Source of the DNA: Candidatus Omnitrophota bacterium
GTDB taxonomy: Bacteria; Omnitrophota; Gorgyraeia; Gygaellales; Profunditerraquicolaceae
Length of the DNA: 7,644 nucleotides
Reading direction: 5' to 3'
Assembly: GCA_023229385.1 (NCBI GenBank)
Contig: JALNZI010000066.1
Span: 1 to 7,644 of the forward strand
Below, one piece after another: positions 1 to 5,531 of this stretch. Each line of letters begins with the position of its first letter. Position 1 is the first letter of the stretch. The notes beneath the pieces are model-generated. The model did no database searches and was not told the DNA's origin. It was given only the letters and a program-made list of their open reading frames with translations. The translations under genes and the position numbers were made by a program.

Positions 1-525
1 AATATCCTGGGCCTGCTCATAAGTAACATCTTCCGCTAAAAGACGATGACGGGAAAATATTCTTTTCGTATAAGCATCAATCACAAATACAGGTTTATGC
101 AGGGCATAAAGCAAAATTGAGTCAGCAGTCTCAGGGCCGATTCCCTTAACCATAAGCAGTTGGTTACGCAGGGTCACTAAATCCTGAGAACTCATACGTT
201 TTATATCAGCCGCATAGAAATCAAAGAAAAATTTAAGAAAGTTCTTCAGCCTTGCTGCCTTAATATTATAATACCCTGCACTTTTGATTAAACTCCCAAG
301 CTTGCCTGGCGAGAGTTTCAAAAGCCCCCGGGGATTCAGGCATTTTTTCTTTTTAAGAGAACGAATCGCTTTTTCTACATTCGACCAGTTAGTACTCTGT
401 GTAAGAATCGCGCCGACGATTACCTCAAAACTGCTATCCGCAGGCCACCAGTGCTGTGGCCCGAAAACAGAGTAAAGCCGTAAGAAAATACGATTTAACC
501 TGCGTTTTATACCGGGAGAACCCAT
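1..525 (-). CDS. MagIII-like DNA glycosylase of the endonuclease III superfamily (3' end cut by window)
   Basis: The HhH-GPD fold base-excision enzyme is expected to remove alkylated bases such as 3-methyladenine from DNA. The first 175 residues are visible; the family is usually about 210 to 220 residues, so some 40 are missing at the left edge. W26-W27-P28 matches the tryptophan-tryptophan-proline base pocket described for Helicobacter pylori MagIII. An AILTQST segment follows, then the helix-hairpin-helix motif KGIGPETAD (127-135) and the catalytic aspartate D150 in VIDAYTKRIF. Where endonuclease III has its lyase lysine (GVGRKTA), this protein has E132, which points to a monofunctional glycosylase rather than a glycosylase/AP lyase. 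Any C-terminal Fe-S cysteines or lysine are outside the window. The ATG overlaps the stop of the upstream PilZ gene by one base (TAATG), so translation is probably coupled. The family call is firm; substrate choice is inferred. Confidence 0.88.
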   Translation of the reverse strand, partial: MGSPGIKRRLNRIFLRLYSVFGPQHWWPADSSFEVIVGAILTQSTNWSNVEKAIRSLKKKKCLNPRGLLKLSPGKLGSLIKSAGYYNIKAARLKNFLKFFFDFYAADIKRMSSQDLVTLRNQLLMVKGIGPETADSILLYALHKPVFVIDAYTKRIFSRHRLLAEDVTYEQAQDI

Positions 526-2498
526 TATTTAAGTTCCAAAGGGTTAATGCCATAATATGCAAGAATGGTATAGGCAGTTCCTGAAACTGAACCAGTATGT
601 TTTCCCTTTGGGGTCATCCAACCATGCCCGGTATCCACATAATCCTGCGTGGCATAAGGCAAACACCCTTCACCCTGACCCGAAGGAGAAGGACTGGAAA
701 TAATCATCTTTCCTAACTGCCCCAGGTAATTATCGGCTTTCTCCCGGTAAAGTGCGGCTTTATCTTTCTGCCCTAGTTTAAGATAATAATCGGCCATTAT
801 CTTATATGAGACAACCATCTGGGCTGTCCATTCACTTGAAACCACACCTCCACGAGAAACATGGCGCTGCGGCGCAAAATCAAAACCTTGAACCTTAATT
901 ACTTGCCCTCCTGGACGGTTAAAATCAACCTCGACCAAACAATTTTCCTCGGCAAACTCCAGGATTTTATCAGGATCCATTCCAATGGCCTTAAGTTTCT
1001 CCGGGCCGATAGCGGCGATTGACCAGGCATAAGTATCCGTAGCAATAGTGGAATCCCCTTTACCACGCTTGATCGGCAGATCCTGCCTGTCATAAGTATG
1101 CCGTAGCAGCCAACCCAGGGTTTTTTCCGCTGCCTGTTCATATTTATTCATACCCGTAACCTTAGCGAGCATTTTATACAAAGCATAGGCGTCTAGATGG
1201 TGTTCAGTAGCATACCAACTCATTTGCGGTCCGCCTCGGATTCCATCATCAGAATCGGAATTCTGCAGTTTGATGATATTCTGGGCAATCTCTTCTGCCA
1301 CTCTTAAATATTTCTTATCTCCGGTTGCCTGGGTATACTGAACGATCGAAAGCCCCAGCCAGATATTCGGCCCGCTATGCAATACAAACTCCGCAGGAGC
1401 CCCATCATTAACATAATAAGCATTGAGAAACCAACCATCTTCTCTTTTAGCATCATTAGCCAGAAAATCAAGGATCTTCCTTGCTCTGGCAAAATCCGAA
1501 AATTTATCATAAACCTGTATAAGCAAAGCTTGATCATAAAGAAAGGCCCAACTGTCGATATCCTTATCGCCTTCAAAACTCATCACTAATCCCGTATGCG
1601 GATTTTGGCGGACTTTAAACCATTGGTACATTTTATCTAAATTCGCCTTTTCCAGGATTACTTTTTTAGTTTCAAGGCGCAGGGATTCTGCCTGAATCGC
1701 CTTTTCATTTAATTGCAGCGCGGCCAACTTTGCCTGTAGCAAGTCCCTCTCTTGGGCAAGTTTCATGATTACGCCATTTAATTTCTCTGTATTGTCAATT
1801 ACAGCAGGAAGAGAAAGCGGTTTGGTGTTGTCAATTACGGCAGGAGGCAGCGGTTCGTTTTTCTTTTCCGAAACAGACTTGATTTGGGAAACCAGTGATT
1901 CTATTTTATCCTGTAAAGAAACCTTTTCCCGGGCTATCTGCCCTAAGCGCTGTTTGGCAACTTTTGATTCCTGTAACACGCCCACCAATTCTTCGATAAG
2001 CATCTTATTCTTATGGGTCAACTGCATATTGGAATAAACGCCAAACCCTAAGAATAAGCTTAAAATCGCAATACACAAGATTACAAATGGCAGGAATAGT
2101 TTTTTTGCCCAGGCGTAGCGGATAAGCATGGCATTCTGCTTCGGGTTGATCTTTTCATAATCTAACCCTAATAACAAACGTTTGGTTAAACCGCCCATCT
2201 CCCTGGTCCAGGCCAGGGAAACCGATGCGCATACTGAATGGCCGCTAAGCGGCAGATTAATTTCTATGGCGAGTTTGACTCTTTTTGCCTGGACTAACTT
2301 GATTAATTCCGGCGAAAGGTCATTTACCACCAGGCAAATACCTCCGTGACCGATGTTATTGGTAAACCCCTGAATCCACGGAGAAAGAGGCTGTTTATTA
2401 TCCAGGCTTTCCAGACGGAACTGTACCGGCAGTACGGTATCCAAACGGATATATTTTCTGCGCTCCGCACCTAAATTATTTTTCACTTTAATAAACAT
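525..2498 (-). CDS. PilZ domain - transmembrane helix - coiled coil - alpha/alpha toroid (glycosidase-like) protein
   Basis: Numbered from the ATG at 2498 the protein has 657 residues. Residues 12-120 look like a PilZ domain, the c-di-GMP receptor fold: RKYIR (14-18) supplies RxxxR, and NIGHGG (48-53) stands for the (D/N)xSxxG motif with serine replaced by glycine. A single hydrophobic helix follows (about 134-156), then a charged, heptad-like stretch with proline-rich breaks (about 160-290). The remaining part is rich in aromatic and Asp residues with recurring helical hairpins, including DSWAFLYDQAL, GPNIWLGLS, TEHHLDAYALY and TDTYAWS, like six-hairpin glycosidase-type toroids; I cannot name a family or reaction. 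With a basic AWAKK before the helix, the PilZ part should be cytoplasmic and the toroid outside. The start is uncertain: TTG 2534 and ATG 2528 are in frame, but ATG 2498 has an AGAAGA element seven bases upstream and fits a candidate promoter. A palindromic repeat is inserted near the C terminus (602-611). Confidence 0.82.
   Translation of the reverse strand: MFIKVKNNLGAERRKYIRLDTVLPVQFRLESLDNKQPLSPWIQGFTNNIGHGGICLVVNDLSPELIKLVQAKRVKLAIEINLPLSGHSVCASVSLAWTREMGGLTKRLLLGLDYEKINPKQNAMLIRYAWAKKLFLPFVILCIAILSLFLGFGVYSNMQLTHKNKMLIEELVGVLQESKVAKQRLGQIAREKVSLQDKIESLVSQIKSVSEKKNEPLPPAVIDNTKPLSLPAVIDNTEKLNGVIMKLAQERDLLQAKLAALQLNEKAIQAESLRLETKKVILEKANLDKMYQWFKVRQNPHTGLVMSFEGDKDIDSWAFLYDQALLIQVYDKFSDFARARKILDFLANDAKREDGWFLNAYYVNDGAPAEFVLHSGPNIWLGLSIVQYTQATGDKKYLRVAEEIAQNIIKLQNSDSDDGIRGGPQMSWYATEHHLDAYALYKMLAKVTGMNKYEQAAEKTLGWLLRHTYDRQDLPIKRGKGDSTIATDTYAWSIAAIGPEKLKAIGMDPDKILEFAEENCLVEVDFNRPGGQVIKVQGFDFAPQRHVSRGGVVSSEWTAQMVVSYKIMADYYLKLGQKDKAALYREKADNYLGQLGKMIISSPSPSGQGEGCLPYATQDYVDTGHGWMTPKGKHTGSVSGTAYTILAYYGINPLELK
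667..692. repeat. Palindromic repeat-like hairpin inside the PilZ-toroid gene
   Basis: Ten bases at each end pair around a six-base centre, with one T-T mismatch and one G-T wobble when read on the minus strand (CCTTCTCCTT, loop CGGGTC, AGGGTGAAGG). It is read in frame as part of SPSPSGQGEG, a low-complexity Ser/Pro/Gly string unlike the surrounding toroid sequence. Dispersed palindromes that read as similar S-P-S/G-x-G-E-G strings occur in many bacterial genomes. That this is a member of such a multi-copy family here is an inference, since only one copy lies in the window. Confidence 0.5.
1792..1845. repeat. Short in-frame direct repeat in the coiled-coil linker
   Basis: An 18-base sequence at 1792-1809 recurs at 1828-1845 with 17 of 18 bases identical. 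The spacing of 36 bases equals 12 codons. In the protein it gives two copies of PAVIDNT, separated by KPLSL, in the linker between the membrane helix and the toroid domain. The likely origin is a small tandem duplication that left the reading frame intact and lengthened a flexible, proline-containing spacer. Confidence 0.7.
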
Positions 2499-2538
2499 AA
2501 TTTTGTCTTCTATTTTAAATCCGATCATTAACAATATT

Positions 2539-2567
2539 ATTCTAACCGGATTCTTTTACGAATTCAA
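2539..2567 (-). promoter_or_regulatory. Candidate sigma70-type promoter for the PilZ-toroid gene
   Basis: On the minus strand TTGAAT (2567-2562) is followed by a 17-base spacer and TAGAAT (2544-2539), four and five matches out of six to the -35 and -10 consensus. Transcription would begin near 2532, too late to translate from the TTG at 2534 and with almost no leader for the ATG at 2528. This favours the ATG at 2498. The region is AT-rich, so a chance match is possible. Confidence 0.4.
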
Positions 2568-2572
2568 CTTTA

Positions 2573-3400
2573 TTATTCCCGAACTATCTCCAGCTCCAGG
2601 ATATTATCGATCTTAAAGGTACGCTCCTCTTGCTTCAGGCAACAATAACCAACTAAATATTTATTCGCGGCATCCTGACGGATTTCCCGGGGAATCACTT
2701 CCCTGAAAGAAATACCCGAGCCCTTTGCGGATAAATATTTTATCTTTAGGCGAGCCCTGGAATTTATCGCTTTTTCAATCTGCGATATCTTCAAGAAAGC
2801 GGTACTTTCCAAAGAAGCAGGGTTAAAGGCAAAAAGCCCGGAAAAATCGGTAAAATCCGTAATTCCTTTTTCCCGGCAAATATCTTTAAACTTATTGAAA
2901 ACTTCCCAGGTCATTTCCACGTCTGAAAAAGCACGGTGCTTTTGCTGAGACCGAATGCCTAACTTATCGGCAATGAACCAAAGCGCATAGCGTTGTTGAT
3001 TCGGCATAAGACGCCGGGCGATAGTCAAAATGTCAAAGGAATCCCTGGCCCCTAAAACCGGCAAACCGATAATCTTCAATTCGTTGTTCAGGAAATTCAG
3101 GTCAAATTCTATATTGTAAGAACAAAGGTAGCTGCCTTCGATAAAATCCAGGAATTTGGGCATTACCATTTCCATGCCTGGAGCGCCTTCTAACATTTCA
3201 GGAGTGATTTTATTTACCGCAAAGGCTCCCGGAGAAATATCCCGGCGGGGATTGACTAATGCGTCAAACTCGGCGATCCTTTCTTTGCCTTTAACCCTCA
3301 AACCCGCCAACTCAACTATCCGGTCTCCGGAAGCAGGGTTAAGCCCGGTAGTTTCAGTGTCAAATATAGTAAATTCTATTTCGTCAATACTTTTAGGCAT
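2573..3400 (-). CDS. DEDDh 3'-5' exonuclease (DnaQ/epsilon-like) with C-terminal WYL domain
   Basis: This 275-residue protein has two parts. Residues 8-170 are a DnaQ-type exonuclease with all metal and catalytic residues in place: D14 and E16 in FDTETTG, D100 in NIEFDLNFL, H155 and D160 in HRAFSD. Residues about 203-275 resemble a WYL domain: IEKAINSRARLKIKYLSAKG, then FREVIPREI, YLVGYCCLK (K in place of the usual W before YL) and RTFKIDNILELEIV. WYL domains bind nucleic acid or small ligands in bacterial regulators, Pif1-type helicases and defence proteins. The fused protein is therefore plausibly a repair or processing nuclease with a substrate-binding or regulatory module, not the replicative epsilon subunit, which lacks WYL. 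The ATG lies eight bases inside the end of the DUF2156 gene without a clear ribosome binding site, implying coupled translation. The exonuclease call is firm, the WYL call strong. Confidence 0.9.
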   Translation of the reverse strand: MPKSIDEIEFTIFDTETTGLNPASGDRIVELAGLRVKGKERIAEFDALVNPRRDISPGAFAVNKITPEMLEGAPGMEMVMPKFLDFIEGSYLCSYNIEFDLNFLNNELKIIGLPVLGARDSFDILTIARRLMPNQQRYALWFIADKLGIRSQQKHRAFSDVEMTWEVFNKFKDICREKGITDFTDFSGLFAFNPASLESTAFLKISQIEKAINSRARLKIKYLSAKGSGISFREVIPREIRQDAANKYLVGYCCLKQEERTFKIDNILELEIVRE

Positions 3401-4289
3401 CTCTTGTAACTATATAGGCAGGAACAAGTCGCTTCGGCTTATAAGAAAGTTTCACCTTGCGCAGATTATCCAACCCCGAATCATCCATAATATTGATATA
3501 GCTATAATTTTTTAACTCCGCGCTGAACCTGCGGAAAATGAATTGGGCTAACCCTTTAAGAGAAAGATCGGTTATCTCATAAAGTATGCAAAAAGTATCG
3601 TTATTTAATGCATAGCCGAAAGTAAACCCTTTGATCTGCTTATCGACTTTTACCGTTATGCCTTCTAAACCTAGCTGTTTATAATTAGTTAATGCTTCTT
3701 TAATTACCTTTCGGTTATCCTCAAGCATTCCGCAATAAACATCTTCGGCGCAATGAGCTGTACGCTCTTTTACCCAGTCATTAAACAAACCTAAACAATC
3801 ATTTCTATCCGCTAATTTAAGTTTTAATGCTTCAAAATTGTAATGCTTAACAAAATAGTTATATGAAGCACGTTGAGACTTGAATTTGTTCCCCTTAAAG
3901 CACTCCAAGTCGCTTCTTGAGCAAAGATAGTCCGGGAATTTCTGATGGCAGAGATAGCCCAATGCGCGGTAATGCTCTAAATCTCCCTGCTCAATATTTT
4001 CAATGCGTGAAATATCTTTATTCTCATTAACAGCATCCATTATCGCAAACACCTGTTTTATAACCTGTGGCCGTCTTTCTTCCGCCAGCGGCGGCAGATA
4101 CATAAAACAACCGATCTTATCACGAAAAAATATGCACAAACTATTTTCAATCAGAACCCATTGAATATCAAAAATTGCCCGCCATACGTATATATTGGCA
4201 AAAGAGAATGCCGCCAGTTCATGCCTGGCGAAAGCAAGGTGTTTATTGAACAGCTTATGGTCTTTTAAGGCTAATTTATTTAATTTCAT
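3393..4289 (-). CDS. DUF2156 protein (phosphatidylglycerol lysyltransferase C-terminal-like, GNAT fold)
   Basis: The 298-residue soluble protein matches the family through several motifs: FSFANIYVWR (28-37) near the N terminus, FPDYLCSRSDLECFKGNKFKS (118-138), KSQRASYNYFVKHY (137-150), and the C-terminal INIMDDSGLDNLRKVKLSYK (265-284) followed by PKRLVPAY. DUF2156 has two GNAT-like folds and is related to the catalytic half of MprF, which moves an amino acid from aminoacyl-tRNA to phosphatidylglycerol. Free-standing copies like this one have no membrane domain and mostly no proven substrate. It overlaps the YkgJ-like gene upstream by 14 bases and the exonuclease downstream by 8, so the three are almost certainly made together. 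A tRNA-binding protein two genes upstream fits an aminoacyl-tRNA-dependent role, but this is inference. Confidence 0.88.
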   Translation of the reverse strand: MKLNKLALKDHKLFNKHLAFARHELAAFSFANIYVWRAIFDIQWVLIENSLCIFFRDKIGCFMYLPPLAEERRPQVIKQVFAIMDAVNENKDISRIENIEQGDLEHYRALGYLCHQKFPDYLCSRSDLECFKGNKFKSQRASYNYFVKHYNFEALKLKLADRNDCLGLFNDWVKERTAHCAEDVYCGMLEDNRKVIKEALTNYKQLGLEGITVKVDKQIKGFTFGYALNNDTFCILYEITDLSLKGLAQFIFRRFSAELKNYSYINIMDDSGLDNLRKVKLSYKPKRLVPAYIVTRDA

Positions 4290-4785
4290 GGGGTAATCTT
4301 AATTCGGCAACTTCCCTTACCTCTTCATAAGCCTGAATAATCTGGGGGTTATCTTTTAATATCTTCAGTTGTTGCGGAGAGTTAAGAAAATCGCAAAGAT
4401 AGGCAATATAATCCTTGGCCTCCTGGCTATTTATGTTTTCATAGACATACGGGCAATTTAAATCTACAGTAAGCAATACTTTGTCATTGCGTAAATTAAT
4501 CAAGAAAGGATACAATTGACATTCAAATGGCCGGCCAGCATAAATTGCGCATTTATTATCCAGGCTATTCAAAAACGGGCAGATAAACTCCGCGCCATGA
4601 GGATTGACTACTGGCTGTATACGGCGGTCGATGGAAATTGAGGCGGCAGGAAGATCCGTTCTATCCAACAATCCCTGGACCTCCTCATCCAAAAGACAGG
4701 GGCTCCATACAGAATTGGCTTCTTTAAAACGGCAACACCCCTGGCATTTAAGGCAAAACTCCTGAGGGACAAATTGTTTGATCAT
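4276..4785 (-). CDS. YkgJ family cysteine-cluster protein (putative Zn/Fe-binding)
   Basis: A 169-residue protein with the family's cysteine pattern: CLKCQGCC (C11, C14, C17, C18), C30, CPFL (C69), KCAIY (C79), RPFECQLYPF (C89) and C111. YkgJ proteins are thought to chelate zinc or an iron-sulfur cluster; no reaction is established for most of them. The end of the gene overlaps the DUF2156 start by 14 bases. I prefer the ATG at 4785 because the metal-binding block begins soon after it; a GTG at 4800 would add five residues but lies inside a perfect dyad, and neither start has a clear Shine-Dalgarno site. The tight link to DUF2156 suggests that it matures, modifies or senses something for that protein. 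That is a guess from context. Confidence 0.87.
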   Translation of the reverse strand: MIKQFVPQEFCLKCQGCCRFKEANSVWSPCLLDEEVQGLLDRTDLPAASISIDRRIQPVVNPHGAEFICPFLNSLDNKCAIYAGRPFECQLYPFLINLRNDKVLLTVDLNCPYVYENINSQEAKDYIAYLCDFLNSPQQLKILKDNPQIIQAYEEVREVAELRLPHEIK

Positions 4786-4799
4786 TTTTAATGACGGCA

Positions 4800-4829
4800 C
4801 AATTTACGGAACAAAGTGAACGTAAATTG
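4800..4829. promoter_or_regulatory. Perfect 9-bp dyad just upstream of the YkgJ-like gene
   Basis: CAATTTACG at 4800-4808 is mirrored by CGTAAATTG at 4821-4829, with 12 bases between. It sits in the 62-base gap between the stop of the tRNA-binding gene and the ATG at 4785, and it covers the alternative GTG start at 4800. No T-run follows on either strand, so it does not look like an intrinsic terminator. An operator, a leader hairpin affecting translation, or an mRNA processing or stability element are all possible. Confidence 0.45.
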
Positions 4830-4847
4830 GCTGCCGGAATTAAGTTA

Positions 4848-5168
4848 TTATTTAACAACGCTTCCTAATTTAAGCTTTTTTTCAGGGCTAAGAATCGCCA
4901 GGGTAAACTCATCAGAACCTGCCAGAATCATTCCCTGGCTCTCTACCCCGCGCAAGATTACCGGATCAAGATTATCTATCACAACCACCTGTTTACCGAT
5001 AAGTTCCTCTTTAGAATAAAAATTTCTGATCCCGGCAACTACCTGTTTCTGCCGATCACCTAAATCCAGGGTCAAAATCAATAATTTATCCGCATTCGGA
5101 TGGTCATTAACCTCTTTTATCTCCGCAACCCTTAAATCTAATTTCCTGAAATCATCAATAGTAGCCAT
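4848..5168 (-). CDS. Free-standing tRNA-binding domain protein (MetRS beta / Trbp111-like OB fold)
   Basis: The 106-residue protein is one tRNA-binding (EMAP II/MetRS-C type) OB-fold domain. Typical features are FRKLDLRVAEI (7-17), HPNADKLLIL (23-32), QVVAGI (42-47), NLDPVILRG (66-74) and ESQGMILAG (76-84). Such domains dimerise and bind the tRNA elbow, either as the C-terminal part of methionyl-tRNA synthetase or as separate proteins such as Aquifex Trbp111 (111 residues). No synthetase catalytic part is encoded here, so it may act in trans with a MetRS encoded elsewhere or as a general tRNA chaperone. The ATG has a strong Shine-Dalgarno TGAGGAG (5180-5174) with five bases of spacing. It is the first protein gene after the tRNA pair and probably leads the six-gene unit. 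CsaA-type chaperones share the fold and cannot be fully excluded. Confidence 0.9.
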   Translation of the reverse strand: MATIDDFRKLDLRVAEIKEVNDHPNADKLLILTLDLGDRQKQVVAGIRNFYSKEELIGKQVVVIDNLDPVILRGVESQGMILAGSDEFTLAILSPEKKLKLGSVVK

Positions 5169-5224
5169 TTTTTCTCCTCATTATCTTCTAAATTTTTAAG
5201 ATTTTGTATTTCAAACTCAGGTTT

Positions 5225-5252
5225 ATGGTAACACTTCCGGGGATAAACTCAA
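5225..5252 (-). promoter_or_regulatory. Weak candidate promoter ahead of the tRNA-binding protein gene
   Basis: The 121-base spacer between tRNA-Asp and the start codon would be the natural place for a promoter. The best pair I find on the minus strand is TTGAGT (5252-5247), a 16-base spacer and TACCAT (5230-5225), each with four of six consensus matches. It would give a leader of about 50 bases with the strong ribosome binding site near its end. The spacer otherwise shows no recognised riboswitch or T-box fold. Confidence 0.25.
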
Positions 5253-5272
5253 GGGAAAGATGCCTTTAAAAG

Positions 5273-5287
5273 CCTTTACGAAAAAGG
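5273..5287 (-). terminator. Weak hairpin with short T-run after tRNA-Asp
   Basis: On the minus strand CCTTT (5287-5283) can pair with AAAGG (5277-5273) around a five-base loop, and CTTTT follows shortly. It begins nine bases after the tRNA CCA end. The stem is short and AT-rich, so termination would be partial at best and the call is tentative. Confidence 0.2.
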
Positions 5288-5295
5288 TAAAAGAT

Positions 5296-5374
5296 TGGCG
5301 GGGCCGACGAGATTTGGACTCGCGATTTCCTCCGTGACAGGGAGGCGCCTTAAACCAGACTAGGCCACGACCCC
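5296..5374 (-). tRNA. tRNA-Asp(GUC), CCA encoded
   Basis: A full cloverleaf folds over 79 bases. The acceptor stem is GGGGTCG/CGGCCCC with one T-G wobble, the D stem GCCT/AGGC, and the anticodon stem CCTCC/GGAGG with loop CTGTCAC (anticodon GTC at 5338-5336). The T stem is GCGAG/CTCGT. The discriminator is G73, as expected for aspartate, and CCA is encoded. The D loop holds the GG pair (AGTCTGGTTTA). One feature is odd: the T loop reads TCCAAAT, so position 55, almost always U and modified to pseudouridine, is C (template G at 5317). The stems are otherwise intact, so I call it functional. It sits downstream of tRNA-Val with its own candidate promoter. Confidence 0.95.
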
Positions 5375-5400
5375 CGCAAATATCTAAATTTTAGAAACTC

Positions 5401-5428
5401 ATTATACTGTCTTTTAAACTAAAATCCA
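5401..5428 (-). promoter_or_regulatory. Candidate promoter for tRNA-Asp
   Basis: A perfect -10 hexamer TATAAT (5406-5401 on the minus strand) lies 26 bases before the tRNA-Asp 5' end. Sixteen bases upstream is TGGATT (5428-5423), a poor -35 with three matches. A start near 5394 would give a short leader of about 20 bases removed by RNase P. It would let tRNA-Asp be made independently of the ATPase transcript. Confidence 0.5.
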
Positions 5429-5448
5429 CTATTAATTTTTATGTTTAA

Positions 5449-5525
5449 TGGTGGGCGATAGAGGAGTTGAACCCCTGACCTTCTGAATGTAAATCAGACG
5501 CTCTAACCAACTGAGCTAATCGCCC
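5449..5525 (-). tRNA. tRNA-Val(UAC), CCA encoded
   Basis: A 77-base cloverleaf with acceptor stem GGGCGAT/ATCGCCC, D stem GCTC/GAGC, D loop AGTTGGTTA and anticodon stem TCTGA/TCAGA. The anticodon loop is TTTACAT, with anticodon TAC at 5491-5489. The T stem is AGGGG/CCTCT with one G-T wobble, and the T loop is a standard TTCAACT. The discriminator A73, normal for valine, is followed by encoded CCA. Its 5' end is six bases (all T on this strand) after the atpK stop codon, which leaves no room for a separate promoter. It is most simply read as the tail of the ATPase transcript, released by RNase P. Confidence 0.97.
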
Positions 5526-5531
5526 AAAAAA

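Noticed and set aside
2549..2566. GGATTC/GAATTC hairpin between the exonuclease and PilZ genes as a terminator
   Set aside because: The six-base stem includes a G-T wobble, pairs less well on the transcribed strand and has no T-run. The same bases better fit a promoter spacer.
3156..3515. Plus-strand open frame of 119 codons
   Set aside because: It lies opposite the exonuclease and DUF2156 genes, both with intact motifs, and its translation matches no family I know. The same holds for the plus-strand frames at 284-475, 1765-2037, 5890-6126, 6047-6265 and 6308-6700, which I read as shadows.
4848..5168. Fragment of a broken methionyl-tRNA synthetase gene
   Set aside because: It has its own strong ribosome binding site, a complete domain and the usual length of free-standing Trbp111-type proteins. 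No synthetase remnants lie upstream, where tRNA genes are found.
5296..5380. Alternative tRNA-Asp boundaries using GCGGGGG as the acceptor strand
   Set aside because: That fold leaves a G-G mismatch at the seventh pair and no encoded CCA. Starting at GGGGTCG gives seven pairs (one wobble), G73 and CCA.
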